NCBI GenBank assembly: GCA_900548905.1
Contig: URMK01000008.1
Span: 1 to 64,000, forward strand
Direction: 5' to 3'
From: an uncultured Lachnospiraceae bacterium
Lineage (GTDB): Bacteria > Bacillota > Clostridia > Lachnospirales > Lachnospiraceae
Length of the DNA: 64,000 bases
Part shown: piece by piece, positions 36,913-44,810 of the stretch
How positions within the stretch are numbered: position 1 is the first letter of the stretch
Layout: the number at the start of each line of letters is the position of its first letter
Program-made: the position numbers and the translations under genes
The notes under the pieces: generated by a model
Seen by the model: only the letters and a program-made list of their open reading frames with translations
Databases searched by the model: none
What the model was told of the DNA's origin: nothing

Positions 36913-37704
36913 TTATTTTCTGAATATATCAATCGTATGACTAGAAATCCCCGACAAATCTTCCCGTTCACAAGTTGCATAGTGATATTTCAGATATAGT
37001 TCGAACGTGTCATCGTCCATAGCATCGACTGCTTCACGCATACACAGGGCAAAACCATCGGAAGCGACATAATGCAGCCGGGTTACCGGGAACACAGACA
37101 TCAGATCATCAATGTTTTCTTTACGGACAAGTTCAAACAGATCCTTTGGTTCGGATTTAGTGTCAAAGGTAAGGGGATCAATAAGGCCTTTCCCGATATA
37201 GCCGGCGACGTTAAACTGCCCGCGCTGGAAGCCTTCGTCCAGGATACAGCTGTCGGAAATAACATAGGCAGCAAAAATCACACCTCCTGGTGTGGTAACA
37301 CGGATAGCTTCACGCAGCGCCTGCTGTTTATCTTTTTTGCTGTAAAGATGATACAGCGGACCCAGTAACAGCGTTATATCATATGTATTGTCCGGAAAAG
37401 CAGATAAGTCCAATGCATTTCCCTGAGTGATGGTTATGTTTTCCTTTGGCTGGGTATGACTGCGGAAGACTTCTATATTGTGTTCCACCAGTTCCACTGC
37501 ATCAACCTCATATCCCCTGCGGGCCAGGGCATGGGAATACCGGCCGGTTGCGGCACCGATTTCAAGGATCCGGTCATCCGGTTTGATGTACTTTTCAATA
37601 TAATGCATAGTAGTCAGAAATTCAACGGATCCATGCTTGAATGCCAGCCGGTTATCCTCGTCATAATGACTGTAAAAGTCTGTCAGATATTGATTGGTTG
37701 TCAT
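36913..37704 (-). CDS. Class I SAM-dependent methyltransferase
   Basis: 263 residues with the SAM-binding glycine motif RILEIGAATGRYSHALARRGYEVDAVE (motif I at about 46-56), acidic residue after strand 2, and DITLLLGPLYHLYSKKDK as motif II. The substrate is unknown; small-molecule methylation is likely. AAGGAG precedes the ATG. It is transcribed after the TetR gene on the same strand, 29 bp away, so the regulator probably controls it. Confidence 0.85.
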   Translation of the reverse strand: MTTNQYLTDFYSHYDEDNRLAFKHGSVEFLTTMHYIEKYIKPDDRILEIGAATGRYSHALARRGYEVDAVELVEHNIEVFRSHTQPKENITITQGNALDLSAFPDNTYDITLLLGPLYHLYSKKDKQQALREAIRVTTPGGVIFAAYVISDSCILDEGFQRGQFNVAGYIGKGLIDPLTFDTKSEPKDLFELVRKENIDDLMSVFPVTRLHYVASDGFALCMREAVDAMDDDTFELYLKYHYATCEREDLSGISSHTIDIFRK

Positions 37705-37733
37705 GATATACTCCTTATCTTATTGAAATAACC

Positions 37734-38318
37734 TCAAAAGGAAATGTTCCTGTCCTTTTCCTGTCTTATAAAAGCACTCAATACATTGTCTATCATTTTT
37801 TCGGTATTTTCCCGGTTCAATTTTATTTTATCCCCTGCTATTAAAACAGCGATACCATGTGTGTACAGATATAAATCAAGAAATATAATTTTCGCACGTT
37901 CTAATTCTACTCCGATGGTTTCTGAAAAAAGGCGGGCTTTATTTTCGTTGCCGATCTCCTGATAAAAATCCTTCGCCTCCGTCATTTTTAAATCGATATC
38001 ATTAATAAACAGCAGCTTAAACAAATGCGTTTCCTCCTGCGCAAAGGCAATGTATGAAAGAGGAAGTATTAAATAAGGCTTTACTTTTTGGGAATTCCTG
38101 TAAGTGATGACATACTGTTCATAATATTCATATGCAAAGGCGAGGAAATCAGTTTTTAGTTCTTCCATGTTTTTATAGCAGGTAAAGATCGGGCGGGTAG
38201 AGCACTGGAGCTTACCCGCAATACTCCGCGCATTAATGGTCTCAAATCCGGACTCCCTTGTCATATCCAAAACAATGTCCAGAATCATTTCCTTTGTTAT
38301 TTTTGCTTTAGGCGGCAT
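37734..38318 (-). CDS. TetR/AcrR-family transcriptional regulator
   Basis: 194 residues. The N-terminal helix-turn-helix (about 8-55) reads ILDIVLDMTRESGFETINARSIAGKLQCSTRPIFTCYKNMEEL; the remainder is helical and ligand-binding, with no specific subfamily recognised. It heads a two-gene unit with the methyltransferase. AACATATGTT, a perfect 10-bp palindrome at 38352-38361, lies about 35 bp upstream and is a reasonable operator candidate. Confidence 0.85.
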   Translation of the reverse strand: MPPKAKITKEMILDIVLDMTRESGFETINARSIAGKLQCSTRPIFTCYKNMEELKTDFLAFAYEYYEQYVITYRNSQKVKPYLILPLSYIAFAQEETHLFKLLFINDIDLKMTEAKDFYQEIGNENKARLFSETIGVELERAKIIFLDLYLYTHGIAVLIAGDKIKLNRENTEKMIDNVLSAFIRQEKDRNISF

Positions 38319-38351
38319 ATATGTTTTATCCTCCCTGGTATGTTTATGTAC

Positions 38352-38361
38352 AACATATGTT
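38352..38361. promoter_or_regulatory. Palindrome upstream of the TetR gene
   Basis: AACATATGTT, perfect palindrome in an AT-rich stretch with related CAACATATG and TTGCATATG half-sites nearby. Candidate autoregulatory site. Confidence 0.4.
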
Positions 38362-38473
38362 ACATAACTATTGTTGCATATGAATATGTATTATGTCAAG
38401 AAGAGATTTTGTATTTGGGTCCTGGGAGAATATCTGTAATTGTCCCGGTTTCATCCCGGTTTTCTTGAAAGTA

Positions 38474-38502
38474 TTGTACTATTTTGGAGGGCATGTTATA
38501 TT
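38474..38502 (+). promoter_or_regulatory. Promoter of the ribU riboswitch transcript
   Basis: TTGTAC (38474-38479), 17 bp, TATATT (38497-38502), about 27 bp before the aptamer. The right copy of the 13-bp direct repeat (38479-38491) overlaps it. Confidence 0.65.
38479..38491 (+). repeat. 13-bp direct repeat, right copy
   Basis: CTATTTTGGAGGG, identical to 36898-36910. It spans part of the promoter spacer before ribU. Confidence 0.5.
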
Positions 38503-38528
38503 GATACAAACAAATGAATATTAATAAT

Positions 38529-38636
38529 GTCTTCAGGGCAGGGTGAAATTCCCGATCGGCGGTAAAGTCCGCGAGCGTGAAAGCGCAGGATTTGGTGAAA
38601 CTCCAGAACCGACAGTATAGTCTGGATTGAAGAAGG
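38529..38636 (+). ncRNA. FMN riboswitch (RFN element)
   Basis: Contains the conserved RFN blocks in order: CTTCAGGGCAGGGTGAAATT, CCCGATCGGCGGTAAAGTCC, GATTTGGTGAAACTCC, AGAACCGACAGTATAGTC and the closing GATTGAAGAAG, which pairs with the 5' CTTC to form P1. It binds FMN and should lower ribU expression when FMN is abundant. Confidence 0.97.
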
Positions 38637-38738
38637 TGTGTTGAATGTCAGGGGCGAGTCTGGCTATTTTTACACTCTTTTTCCGTCTGCTTTGCATGGG
38701 GTAACCCTGTTCTGACGGCATTATCAATACACCTGGAA

Positions 38739-38781
38739 AAGTAACGTCTGAAAGATATTATTATGCTTTCAGGCGTTACTT
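38739..38781 (+). terminator. Expression-platform hairpin before ribU
   Basis: A 16-bp stem (38739-38754 with 38766-38781, one G-T pair) lies directly before the AGGAGG of ribU and after the aptamer. A T-rich run is short (ATTTTA), so it could end transcription or position the ribosome site. A second fold, CCGTC/GACGG (about 38682-38718), may be the alternative partner. Confidence 0.6.
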
Positions 38782-38800
38782 ATTTTAGGAGGTATTATAT

Positions 38801-39382
38801 ATGAACAGTAAAACAAGGAAGCTGACAACAACAGGTATGCTTTGTGCCCTCGCTTATACGGCGGCGGCCGTAGGGCGCATACCTATCGTACTTTTTTTAA
38901 AGTACGATCCGAAAGACATTATTATAGCAATTGGGGGTCTGCTTTTCGGTCCGCTCACCTCATTCGTAATTACACTTCTTGTGTCTTTTGCTGAGATGTT
39001 AACGATCAGCGAAAACGGGGTGTTAGGATTCCTTATGAATGTTGTTTCCAGCTGCTCCTTTGCGTGTACGTCTGCTGTTATTTACAGGAAATGGCGCAGA
39101 CCGTCCTCTGTTGTTAAGGGACTTCTGTGTGGCTGGGGAGCGATGGTTGGAATAATGCTGTTGTGGAATTATTTTATTGCGCCTGTTTATATGGGGTATC
39201 CAAGAGAGGCCGTAGCGAAATTGCTGCTTCCTGCCTTTCTGCCTTTTAACCTGATAAAAGGCGGACTGAATACGGCGGCTACGATGCTGTTGTATAGGCC
39301 TGTTGCTTCGGCGCTCCGTCGCTGTCATCTTACAGAACTTCCTGTCCCCGAAGAAAAGGCACGAAATACCAGGAACGGTTGA
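38801..39382 (+). CDS. ribU: Riboflavin ECF transporter substrate-binding subunit
   Basis: S component that imports riboflavin with a shared energising ECF module encoded elsewhere. 193 residues, six predicted helices. The N-terminal MLCALAYTAAAVGRIPIVLFLKYDPKDI and PLTSFVITLLVSFAEML match RibU. Placement behind an FMN riboswitch supports the assignment strongly. AGGAGG is nine bases before the ATG. Confidence 0.95.
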   Translation: MNSKTRKLTTTGMLCALAYTAAAVGRIPIVLFLKYDPKDIIIAIGGLLFGPLTSFVITLLVSFAEMLTISENGVLGFLMNVVSSCSFACTSAVIYRKWRRPSSVVKGLLCGWGAMVGIMLLWNYFIAPVYMGYPREAVAKLLLPAFLPFNLIKGGLNTAATMLLYRPVASALRRCHLTELPVPEEKARNTRNG

Positions 39383-39407
39383 AACAGGAAAGAACAGGAG
39401 ATAATTT

Positions 39408-39834
39408 ATGAAAGTATTGATTTATAAAACCGATGATACCGATGAAATATTGTATCGGAAATTGATGGAACTGGCTTCAGAACATAAGGGGGGAATAGAA
39501 GTCATATCTTCTATCACCACACCTTCCCTGTCATTTCCGGGATTGACAATAGACTGTGAAAAGCGTCAGGTGTATCATAAGGGAAAAGAAGTCCGTCTGA
39601 CCCGGCTTGAATATGATGTACTTTATCTTCTTGCTCTGCATACAGGGCGAAGCGTAACAAAAAAAACTGATTTTTGACACTGTCTGGGGAAGGGAAAGTG
39701 AAAATACGGGTAAGGTGGTAGCGAATACGGTTTCCAATCTGAGAGGAAAACTGGAAGAAGACAGGCAGAATCCGGCTTATATCCATTCTGTTTTCGGAGG
39801 ATACCTCTTTTGTGATCAAAGTCAACATTCATAA
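39408..39834 (+). pseudogene. Frameshifted winged-helix (response-regulator C-terminal) gene
   Basis: The first frame encodes 89 residues with a truncated winged-helix (LTIDCEKRQVYHKGKEVRLTRLEYDVLYLLALH) and stops at 39677 just after a run of eight A (39659-39666). Removing one A restores the rest of an OmpR-type domain in the next frame (FDTVWG, VANTVSNLRGKLEED, YIHSVFGGYLF) to the stop at 39834. No receiver domain is present: only about 40 residues precede the winged helix. Either a recent slippage mutation, a phase-variable gene, or a sequence error. Confidence 0.75.
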
Positions 39835-40079
39835 CCTGCAGCGGATAATAGTAATACAGAGAAAATAGAGAGAAGCGTATAATCACAGATGATTTTATGG
39901 TAGAATAGAAAAGGTAAGTCATAAAGAAGACGCCCGTGCATAAAAAGAAGGAGCAGAAACGGCATTGCGGAGGCGGCATGAGGAAAGGAACCGGGGAAAG
40001 GATATAGGATGAGGCAGTAACTGTTACATAGTATCTCAGAAAACGGATAAAAGCATAATAAGATTCAAAGGAGAGAGAA

Positions 40080-40346
40080 ATGGAAAAAAATATGGATTGT
40101 ATAATTCCTATCCCTAATTTACAGATTGATGAGGTTAATGTTTTATTTGATATGGAAATAAAGGAAACGGAACGGGTGACGGAAGAACGGGGATGTGAGT
40201 GTTGTGAAGGTAATAATCCTCTTTTTTATGACGATTCAGATAATTGTATGTTTGTTAACAGCGTAGGTGAGCTTTTTATTATTGTGAAAGGAAACAGTAT
40301 TAAGACAAGAGTGAAATACTGTCCTAATTGCGGAAGAGTATTATAG
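40080..40346 (+). CDS. Small Cys-rich protein with zinc-ribbon pairs
   Basis: 88 residues, unknown function. A CECC pair (about 39-42) and a C-terminal CPNCG knuckle suggest one zinc site; the middle is beta-rich. AAGGAGAGAG precedes the ATG. Such small proteins are common in phage-derived and mobile Clostridia DNA. It is 32 bp before the next small Cys protein, so they are probably co-transcribed. 39835-40079 has no gene that I can see. Confidence 0.65.
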   Translation: MEKNMDCIIPIPNLQIDEVNVLFDMEIKETERVTEERGCECCEGNNPLFYDDSDNCMFVNSVGELFIIVKGNSIKTRVKYCPNCGRVL

Positions 40347-40378
40347 AACAGGGTTGGGAAATGAGTTGAGGTGATGAG

Positions 40379-40567
40379 ATGGCTAAAGACAGAGAAACAC
40401 CGTGTAAATACTATATTTGTGCGGGAAAATGTGAAAAAGGAAGGGAAGCGGATTACAAAGGCTATTGCCAGAGATGTGATAAGTATTTTCCGCGTGCAAA
40501 GGTCAGGCATCTAAACCTGAAAAAGCAAAAGTTAGATAAGATGAGAAGGAATGAAAAAGATGAATGA
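40379..40567 (+). CDS. Small Cys-rich, basic protein upstream of the RtcB remnant
   Basis: 62 residues. Cys pattern C-x4-C-x3-C then C-x2-C (PCKYYICAGKCEKG, YCQRCDKY) suggests a zinc ribbon, followed by a strongly basic tail. GAGGTGATGAG precedes the ATG. Its stop overlaps the start of the RtcB-derived gene (ATGA). Small proteins of this kind accompany rtcB in some Clostridia, so this may be its ordinary partner. Confidence 0.65.
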   Translation: MAKDRETPCKYYICAGKCEKGREADYKGYCQRCDKYFPRAKVRHLNLKKQKLDKMRRNEKDE

Positions 40568-40914
40568 TAGAACTTAAAGGAAAATATAATACTGTGGATG
40601 AAGCATCTGTCGTTCAGGTAATGCTGCTGTTGAATCAGGAGTTCGTTACAGGAAGCAAAATAGGACTGATGCCGGATATCCATGCGGGAACCGGCAGATT
40701 AATGAGCCGTTCCCAGGCCAAAGTAACATTTACCGTTACAGAGTTCAAAAGGCAGATGGACGGAATATTTATCATTTCTGTAAATAATGTTACATTGGAT
40801 GAGTGCCCCATGGCTTATAAAGGAATGGAAGATATCATTAATTACATTGGGGAAACGGCACAGCCTGAACGAGTGATTAAACCTATTTACAATTTTAAGG
40901 CCGGCGGAGAATGA
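40564..40914 (+). pseudogene. RtcB RNA ligase with the catalytic middle deleted in frame
   Basis: 116 residues against roughly 400 for RtcB. Residues 1-42 are the RtcB N-terminus (IELKGKY, FVTGSKIGLMPDIHAG) and residues 43-116 its C-terminus (GRLMSRSQAKVTF, DECPMAYKGMEDIINYIGET, VIKPIYNFKAGGE). The DVGCGM cysteine, the metal-binding histidines and the guanylylated histidine are all lost, so ligase activity is impossible. The frame is intact across the junction. The join falls at a shared HAG/TG stretch, which suggests recombination at short homology. Confidence 0.85.
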
Positions 40915-40933
40915 CCGGAAAGATGGAGGAATT

Positions 40934-41719
40934 ATGAAATACTATATCGTAGATGCTTTTACGGATGAGCTGTTCCGGGGAAATCCGGCTGGTGTCTGTC
41001 TGTTGGAAAAGGAATTGCCGGATCAGATAATGCAGAAAATTGCATACGAAAATAATCTGGCAGAGACCGCCTTCCTGTTAAAAAAGGAAAATACGTATTA
41101 TCTGCGATGGTTTACCCCTGAAGTGGAAATAGATTTATGCGGACATGCTACGCTGGCAACGGCGTTTGTTGTCATGAATTATGTTGAACCGGGCCTGATG
41201 AACCTGGATTTTGAGACCCAAAGCGGGAAATTATCGGTAGAAAGGGCAAATGATTGGTATACAATGAATTTCCCTGCCAGGATGCCGGTAGAAACCAAGA
41301 TAAATCCATTGTTGGAAGAGGCACTTGGCTGCAGAGTCCTGGAAACATATTTATCAAGAGATCTCCTCGTTCTGGCGGAAAGTGAGAAAGTTGTTGAAAA
41401 TTTGCAGGTAAATAGTAATAAACTTGCAGATATCAGTAAAGATATTGCCTTTGCTGTCATAGTTACAGCAAAAGGAACGAGCTGCGATTTTGTATCACGT
41501 TTTTTTGCTCCAAATGCAGGAGTCAGTGAAGATCCGGTCACCGGTTCTGCGCACAGCACATTAATACCCTTTTGGAGCCGCAGGCTGGGCAAAACCAATA
41601 TGACAGCGAAGCAGCTATCTCCCAGAGGCGGAATCCTGATATGCGAAGATTTGGGCGAAAGGGTAAATATCAGCGGAAAAGCGATCTGTTATCTGGAAGG
41701 TGATATTGTGCTTTACTGA
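40934..41719 (+). CDS. PhzF-family isomerase
   Basis: 261 residues, complete. Typical features are YIVDAFTDELFRGNPAGVCLL at the start, the catalytic Glu44 in NNLAETAFL, RWFTPEVEIDLCGHATLATA, and GVSEDPVTGSAHS in the second half. The family includes phenazine-type isomerases and many enzymes of unknown substrate; no phenazine genes are nearby. GGAGGAATT precedes the ATG. Confidence 0.9.
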   Translation: MKYYIVDAFTDELFRGNPAGVCLLEKELPDQIMQKIAYENNLAETAFLLKKENTYYLRWFTPEVEIDLCGHATLATAFVVMNYVEPGLMNLDFETQSGKLSVERANDWYTMNFPARMPVETKINPLLEEALGCRVLETYLSRDLLVLAESEKVVENLQVNSNKLADISKDIAFAVIVTAKGTSCDFVSRFFAPNAGVSEDPVTGSAHSTLIPFWSRRLGKTNMTAKQLSPRGGILICEDLGERVNISGKAICYLEGDIVLY

Positions 41720-41752
41720 AGAAGCTGCTGAACAAAAAGGAGATAAAATGCG

Positions 41753-42379
41753 ATGCTGCCAGATAAAAAAACTGCGGAAGAAGAATTACAGATAGCAGAG
41801 ACATTAAATCCCGGTCCATGGACGAAGCATTCTATTAATGTAGGGATCGCTGCACGCAATATTGCCGGAAAGATACCAACAATGGACGCGGAAAAAGCAT
41901 ATGTTTTAGGTGCGCTGCATGATATTGGACGGAGAGTGGGAGTAGTTGATACAACTACTCATGTATACGAAGGATACCGGTATGCCAGTGCCAGACATTG
42001 GGACGAAGTTGCCAAAATATGTATGACGCACTCTTATCCGTTGATGGCACAGGAATTTGATGATGTACCGGATACCGGGGAAGAAAAAGAAATAAAGGAA
42101 TTTATTGAGACCTGCAGCTGTGATGATTATGATTTGCTGATTCAATTGTGTGACAGTCTTGCCGTTGATTATGGCTTTTGTATTCTGGAAAAACGGTTTG
42201 TAGATGTTGCGCGCAGGTATGGTATTTGGAAAAATTCAGTCGAAAGATGGAATGCTACATTTGCTATAAAAGAGTATTTCGAAAGCAAAATGCACGGTTC
42301 CGTTTACGACGTATTGCCCGATATTGGTAAGACAACATTAATCTGTCTGCCCCCCTGGAAACCGCCGGCCGGTACATAA
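41753..42379 (+). CDS. HD-domain protein
   Basis: 208 residues with a His at about 26 (KHSINVGIAARNIA), the HD pair at 56-57 (LGALHDIGR), a later His in MTHSYP and Asp in LIQLCDSLAVDYGF. This pattern fits metal-dependent HD phosphohydrolases acting on nucleotides, but the substrate is unknown. AAGGAG precedes the ATG. It follows the phzF-like gene by 33 bp and may be co-transcribed. Confidence 0.82.
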   Translation: MLPDKKTAEEELQIAETLNPGPWTKHSINVGIAARNIAGKIPTMDAEKAYVLGALHDIGRRVGVVDTTTHVYEGYRYASARHWDEVAKICMTHSYPLMAQEFDDVPDTGEEKEIKEFIETCSCDDYDLLIQLCDSLAVDYGFCILEKRFVDVARRYGIWKNSVERWNATFAIKEYFESKMHGSVYDVLPDIGKTTLICLPPWKPPAGT

Positions 42380-42455
42380 TATATGATCCTCAGATTATGT
42401 TCCGTCTGGAGTCAGAATAGCAGGATTAAAACAGTGGCTTAGAAATGAGGAGAAA

Positions 42456-42695
42456 ATGAAAAATTTTATTATAGCAGCATTGCCATGGATAACAATAGGG
42501 ATAGCCGTTGCGGTTATCTTTGCATTCAAAAGCCGCAGGACCGGGGAAGAAGCCCAAAACTGCATGACGGAAGGAATGTGTATTGGTATGTGCCTGGGTG
42601 TGGCAATAGGAAGTACAGGGATTATCAGCATGGCATTGGGTATCAGCTTAGGTATGCTGATAGGAGAAGTGATCGGATATAAGATAAAGAAATAG
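42456..42695 (+). CDS. Small two-helix membrane protein
   Basis: 79 residues. Helices at about 5-24 and 43-73 are separated by a short polar segment (KSRRTGEEAQNC); the second contains repeated small residues (GMCLGVAIGSTGIISMALGISLGMLIGE) resembling glycine-zipper membrane proteins. GAGGAGA precedes the ATG. No function known. Confidence 0.65.
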   Translation: MKNFIIAALPWITIGIAVAVIFAFKSRRTGEEAQNCMTEGMCIGMCLGVAIGSTGIISMALGISLGMLIGEVIGYKIKK

Positions 42696-42726
42696 GGTAC
42701 ATACTGTCCGGAAAGCGGGTGTAAAT

Positions 42727-43031
42727 ATGAATATTTATCTGCTGCGGCATGGTGAAACCGATTGGCCATGATATTGCTTTTGGAACGGGCCAAGGCAGCT
42801 TTCCATAACACAATAAATAGGTATCATAAGGAAAATAATATTCTGATTGCCGCGCACGGGGCTATTCTGAAAGTTGTAATTACATCATTTACAGAAGGGA
42901 AAATTGTATATGAAGCGGCTAATGTACAAATAGAACCGGGAAGTATTCATATGATACAATATCAAAAAAATACAATCGGCTTATTTAAATACAGCTTTAC
43001 CGAACAAACCTTTTTTGAGATTCATTTCTGA
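42727..43031 (+). pseudogene. Histidine-phosphatase-family remnant, internally deleted
   Basis: The first 13 codons encode MNIYLLRHGETDW, the catalytic RHG opening of the family, then the frame stops at once. In another frame the C-terminal part continues (RAKAAFHNTINRYHKENNILIAAHGAILKVVI to 43031), with the second catalytic His in AAHGA. About 100 central residues and the reading frame are lost. Confidence 0.85.
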
Positions 43032-43142
43032 TAACGATGCAAGTTTATATAATAATACTTTTGTCCGGGATATAATATCCACATGCGGAAACTACAGGAT
43101 GCGTTGCTTTTCCTGATAAGCACCATCCTTACAGAAAGGACA

Positions 43143-43562
43143 ATGAATATGTGGTTTTGGTTTTTTATGTTTATTTGCAATCTTTTAGTCCCCATAACTT
43201 TGATAGCAGGAGGTAAAATTATGCAGCGGCATCCTCCAAAGTCTGTTAACTGCATCTGCGGTTATCGCACCTCCATGTCGATGAAGAATGAGGATACCTG
43301 GATTTTTGCACAGAAAACTTGTGGGAAATTGTGGTGGAAACTGGGCTGGATCGTCCTTGTCCCATCGGTTATCATCCAATTCCCTTTTTATAAAAGTGAC
43401 GAGGATGTAATAGGCCTGGTGGGAGGCATACTCTGTACGGTTCAGTGTGTCATATTGGTTGCATCGGTCTACCCTGTTGAAAAAGCATTAAAAAAATATT
43501 TTAATAAGGATGGAACCAGGAGAGGGGCATATCCGCCCGATACTGCCGGAAAAATTCGATAG
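43143..43562 (+). CDS. SdpI-family membrane protein
   Basis: 139 residues with about three helices. The conserved SdpI feature is GYRTSMSMKNEDTWIFAQKTCGKLWW, between helices 1 and 2. SdpI of Bacillus gives immunity to the SdpC toxin; many relatives have no known role. The ATG at 43143 is behind AGAAAGG; an upstream in-frame ATG (43083) lacks a site and would extend the N-terminus with non-family sequence. There is no sdp toxin gene nearby. Confidence 0.8.
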   Translation: MNMWFWFFMFICNLLVPITLIAGGKIMQRHPPKSVNCICGYRTSMSMKNEDTWIFAQKTCGKLWWKLGWIVLVPSVIIQFPFYKSDEDVIGLVGGILCTVQCVILVASVYPVEKALKKYFNKDGTRRGAYPPDTAGKIR

Positions 43563-43669
43563 CTATTATACATGTAAAACGGTATAATGTAGAAACGGAG
43601 GAATTCAGGATATCCTGCTATTTTCAGCAGCGGAGGATGAGTATTAACATATGTGAGGAGGAGATAAAG

Positions 43670-43831
43670 ATGCACAAAGAGTATATGCTTAGTTGTTTCA
43701 ATTTAAGTAAAATGGAAGATGAAGAAGACTTTTTTGAGTCTATCGATGAGATGAAAACCTATATTGAACAGGGCGGGGAAGATATAATAGTTGAAGGAAC
43801 CTATCATTTGGATGAAATCAGCATTAATTAA
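43670..43831 (+). CDS. Small acidic protein
   Basis: 53 residues, very acidic (MEDEEDFFESIDEMKTYIEQ). The strong GAGGAGGAGA site eight bases before the ATG supports translation. No recognised family. Its end is 14 bp before the NTF2-like gene, so they are likely co-translated. Confidence 0.55.
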   Translation: MHKEYMLSCFNLSKMEDEEDFFESIDEMKTYIEQGGEDIIVEGTYHLDEISIN

Positions 43832-43844
43832 TGAAGGGAGTATT

Positions 43845-44219
43845 ATGGAAAAAGTGACAACGCAGGTGATTCAGTTGGAGCATGATATGTGGGAGGCGGC
43901 GCTGCATAAAGATGCGGAGGCATTCAGTAAGCTGGTTTTGCCGGAGGCTGTGATGGTATGCGGGGGATACAGATGTTCGGGAAGTGAATATGCAGGTTTC
44001 ATCCGGGATTTTGATATCAGCGGATATTCGATTTGTGATATGGAGGTTATCAGCGCTTCTGAAAAAGAGGTAACGCTTCATTATGTACTGAGAGTGGAGG
44101 CTGATAATGCGGATGCTAAGGATTTGGAAGGACTGTTTCATGTTGTATCCATATGGAAGAGATGCGGGGATACCTGGAATCTGGTGTTTAATATGGACTC
44201 AAGGATAGCTCCGGTATGA
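43845..44219 (+). CDS. NTF2-like (SnoaL/DUF4440-type) protein
   Basis: 124 residues with the layout of a small cone-shaped NTF2 fold: helix LEHDMWEAALHKDAEAFSKLVLPEAVMVCG, then strands ending in VVSIWKRCGDTWNLVFNMDS. Such proteins are enzymes or ligand-binding domains of unknown substrate. The ATG at 43845 is behind GAAGGGAG. No partner is evident. Confidence 0.75.
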   Translation: MEKVTTQVIQLEHDMWEAALHKDAEAFSKLVLPEAVMVCGGYRCSGSEYAGFIRDFDISGYSICDMEVISASEKEVTLHYVLRVEADNADAKDLEGLFHVVSIWKRCGDTWNLVFNMDSRIAPV

Positions 44220-44346
44220 CTTGCCATTACTATTCACGGCTGTGCCCCGGGGGCGATTCCTCCCGGCATGGAGAGACCATGACCGTTAACCTTTGGGAGA
44301 TAGTGTTAATTTATTTAGTTGACTTTAAATAATGAAACGTATGTTC

Positions 44347-44375
44347 TTGAAACCTCCGGGCATTTGTGTTAGTAT
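44347..44375 (+). promoter_or_regulatory. Probable promoter
   Basis: TTGAAA (44347-44352), 17 bp, TAGTAT (44370-44375), about 120 bp before the next small gene. 44220-44496 otherwise shows no gene. Confidence 0.45.
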
Positions 44376-44496
44376 GAAAGCAAACAAATGTTCGGATTTT
44401 TGCTGAAAGGGATGGCTGGGAACTGTTGTATGACGGGTGCGTCTATCAGACAGTATATAGAAATCTGATACAGGGAAAAAGGAGTCGCTGAATTTG

Positions 44497-44745
44497 ATGG
44501 ACAACAACATAATGAATCCTCCGGTAGAGCTTGAATGGGGGCCTGCTGAAATCGTTCTTGCTTATAATGACAGCCTGAATACGAAAAAGGTAGCTAAAAT
44601 GTACTGCATTACGGATAAAGAGGTAAAGGAAATACTAAAAAAAGCCAAAATAAAAATACTTCCTGTAAAAGAAAAAATAGTTTCTGATGCGGAACAGGCA
44701 CTAAATGATATCGGTATGAGTCAGAAGGATTTTTACAAAAGTTAG
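44497..44745 (+). CDS. Small helical protein, possible DNA-binding fold
   Basis: 82 residues, unknown. NTKKVAKMYCITDKEVKEILKKAKIK resembles a helix-turn-helix, in a Lys-rich region. A TTG three bases upstream is an alternative start, better spaced from AAGGAG. No family recognised. Confidence 0.5.
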   Translation: MDNNIMNPPVELEWGPAEIVLAYNDSLNTKKVAKMYCITDKEVKEILKKAKIKILPVKEKIVSDAEQALNDIGMSQKDFYKS

Positions 44746-44810
44746 TTTGCGGCAAGTATTGCGGCATGGTAAAGAGCTGTCATACGTATGGAAGAGTATA
44801 GGGAGAAAAT

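Noticed and set aside
40564..40914. Functional RNA ligase RtcB
   Set aside because: All catalytic and metal-binding residues are missing.
43083..43142. N-terminal extension of the SdpI-like protein
   Set aside because: No ribosome site at 43083, while AGAAAGG precedes 43143, where family similarity begins.
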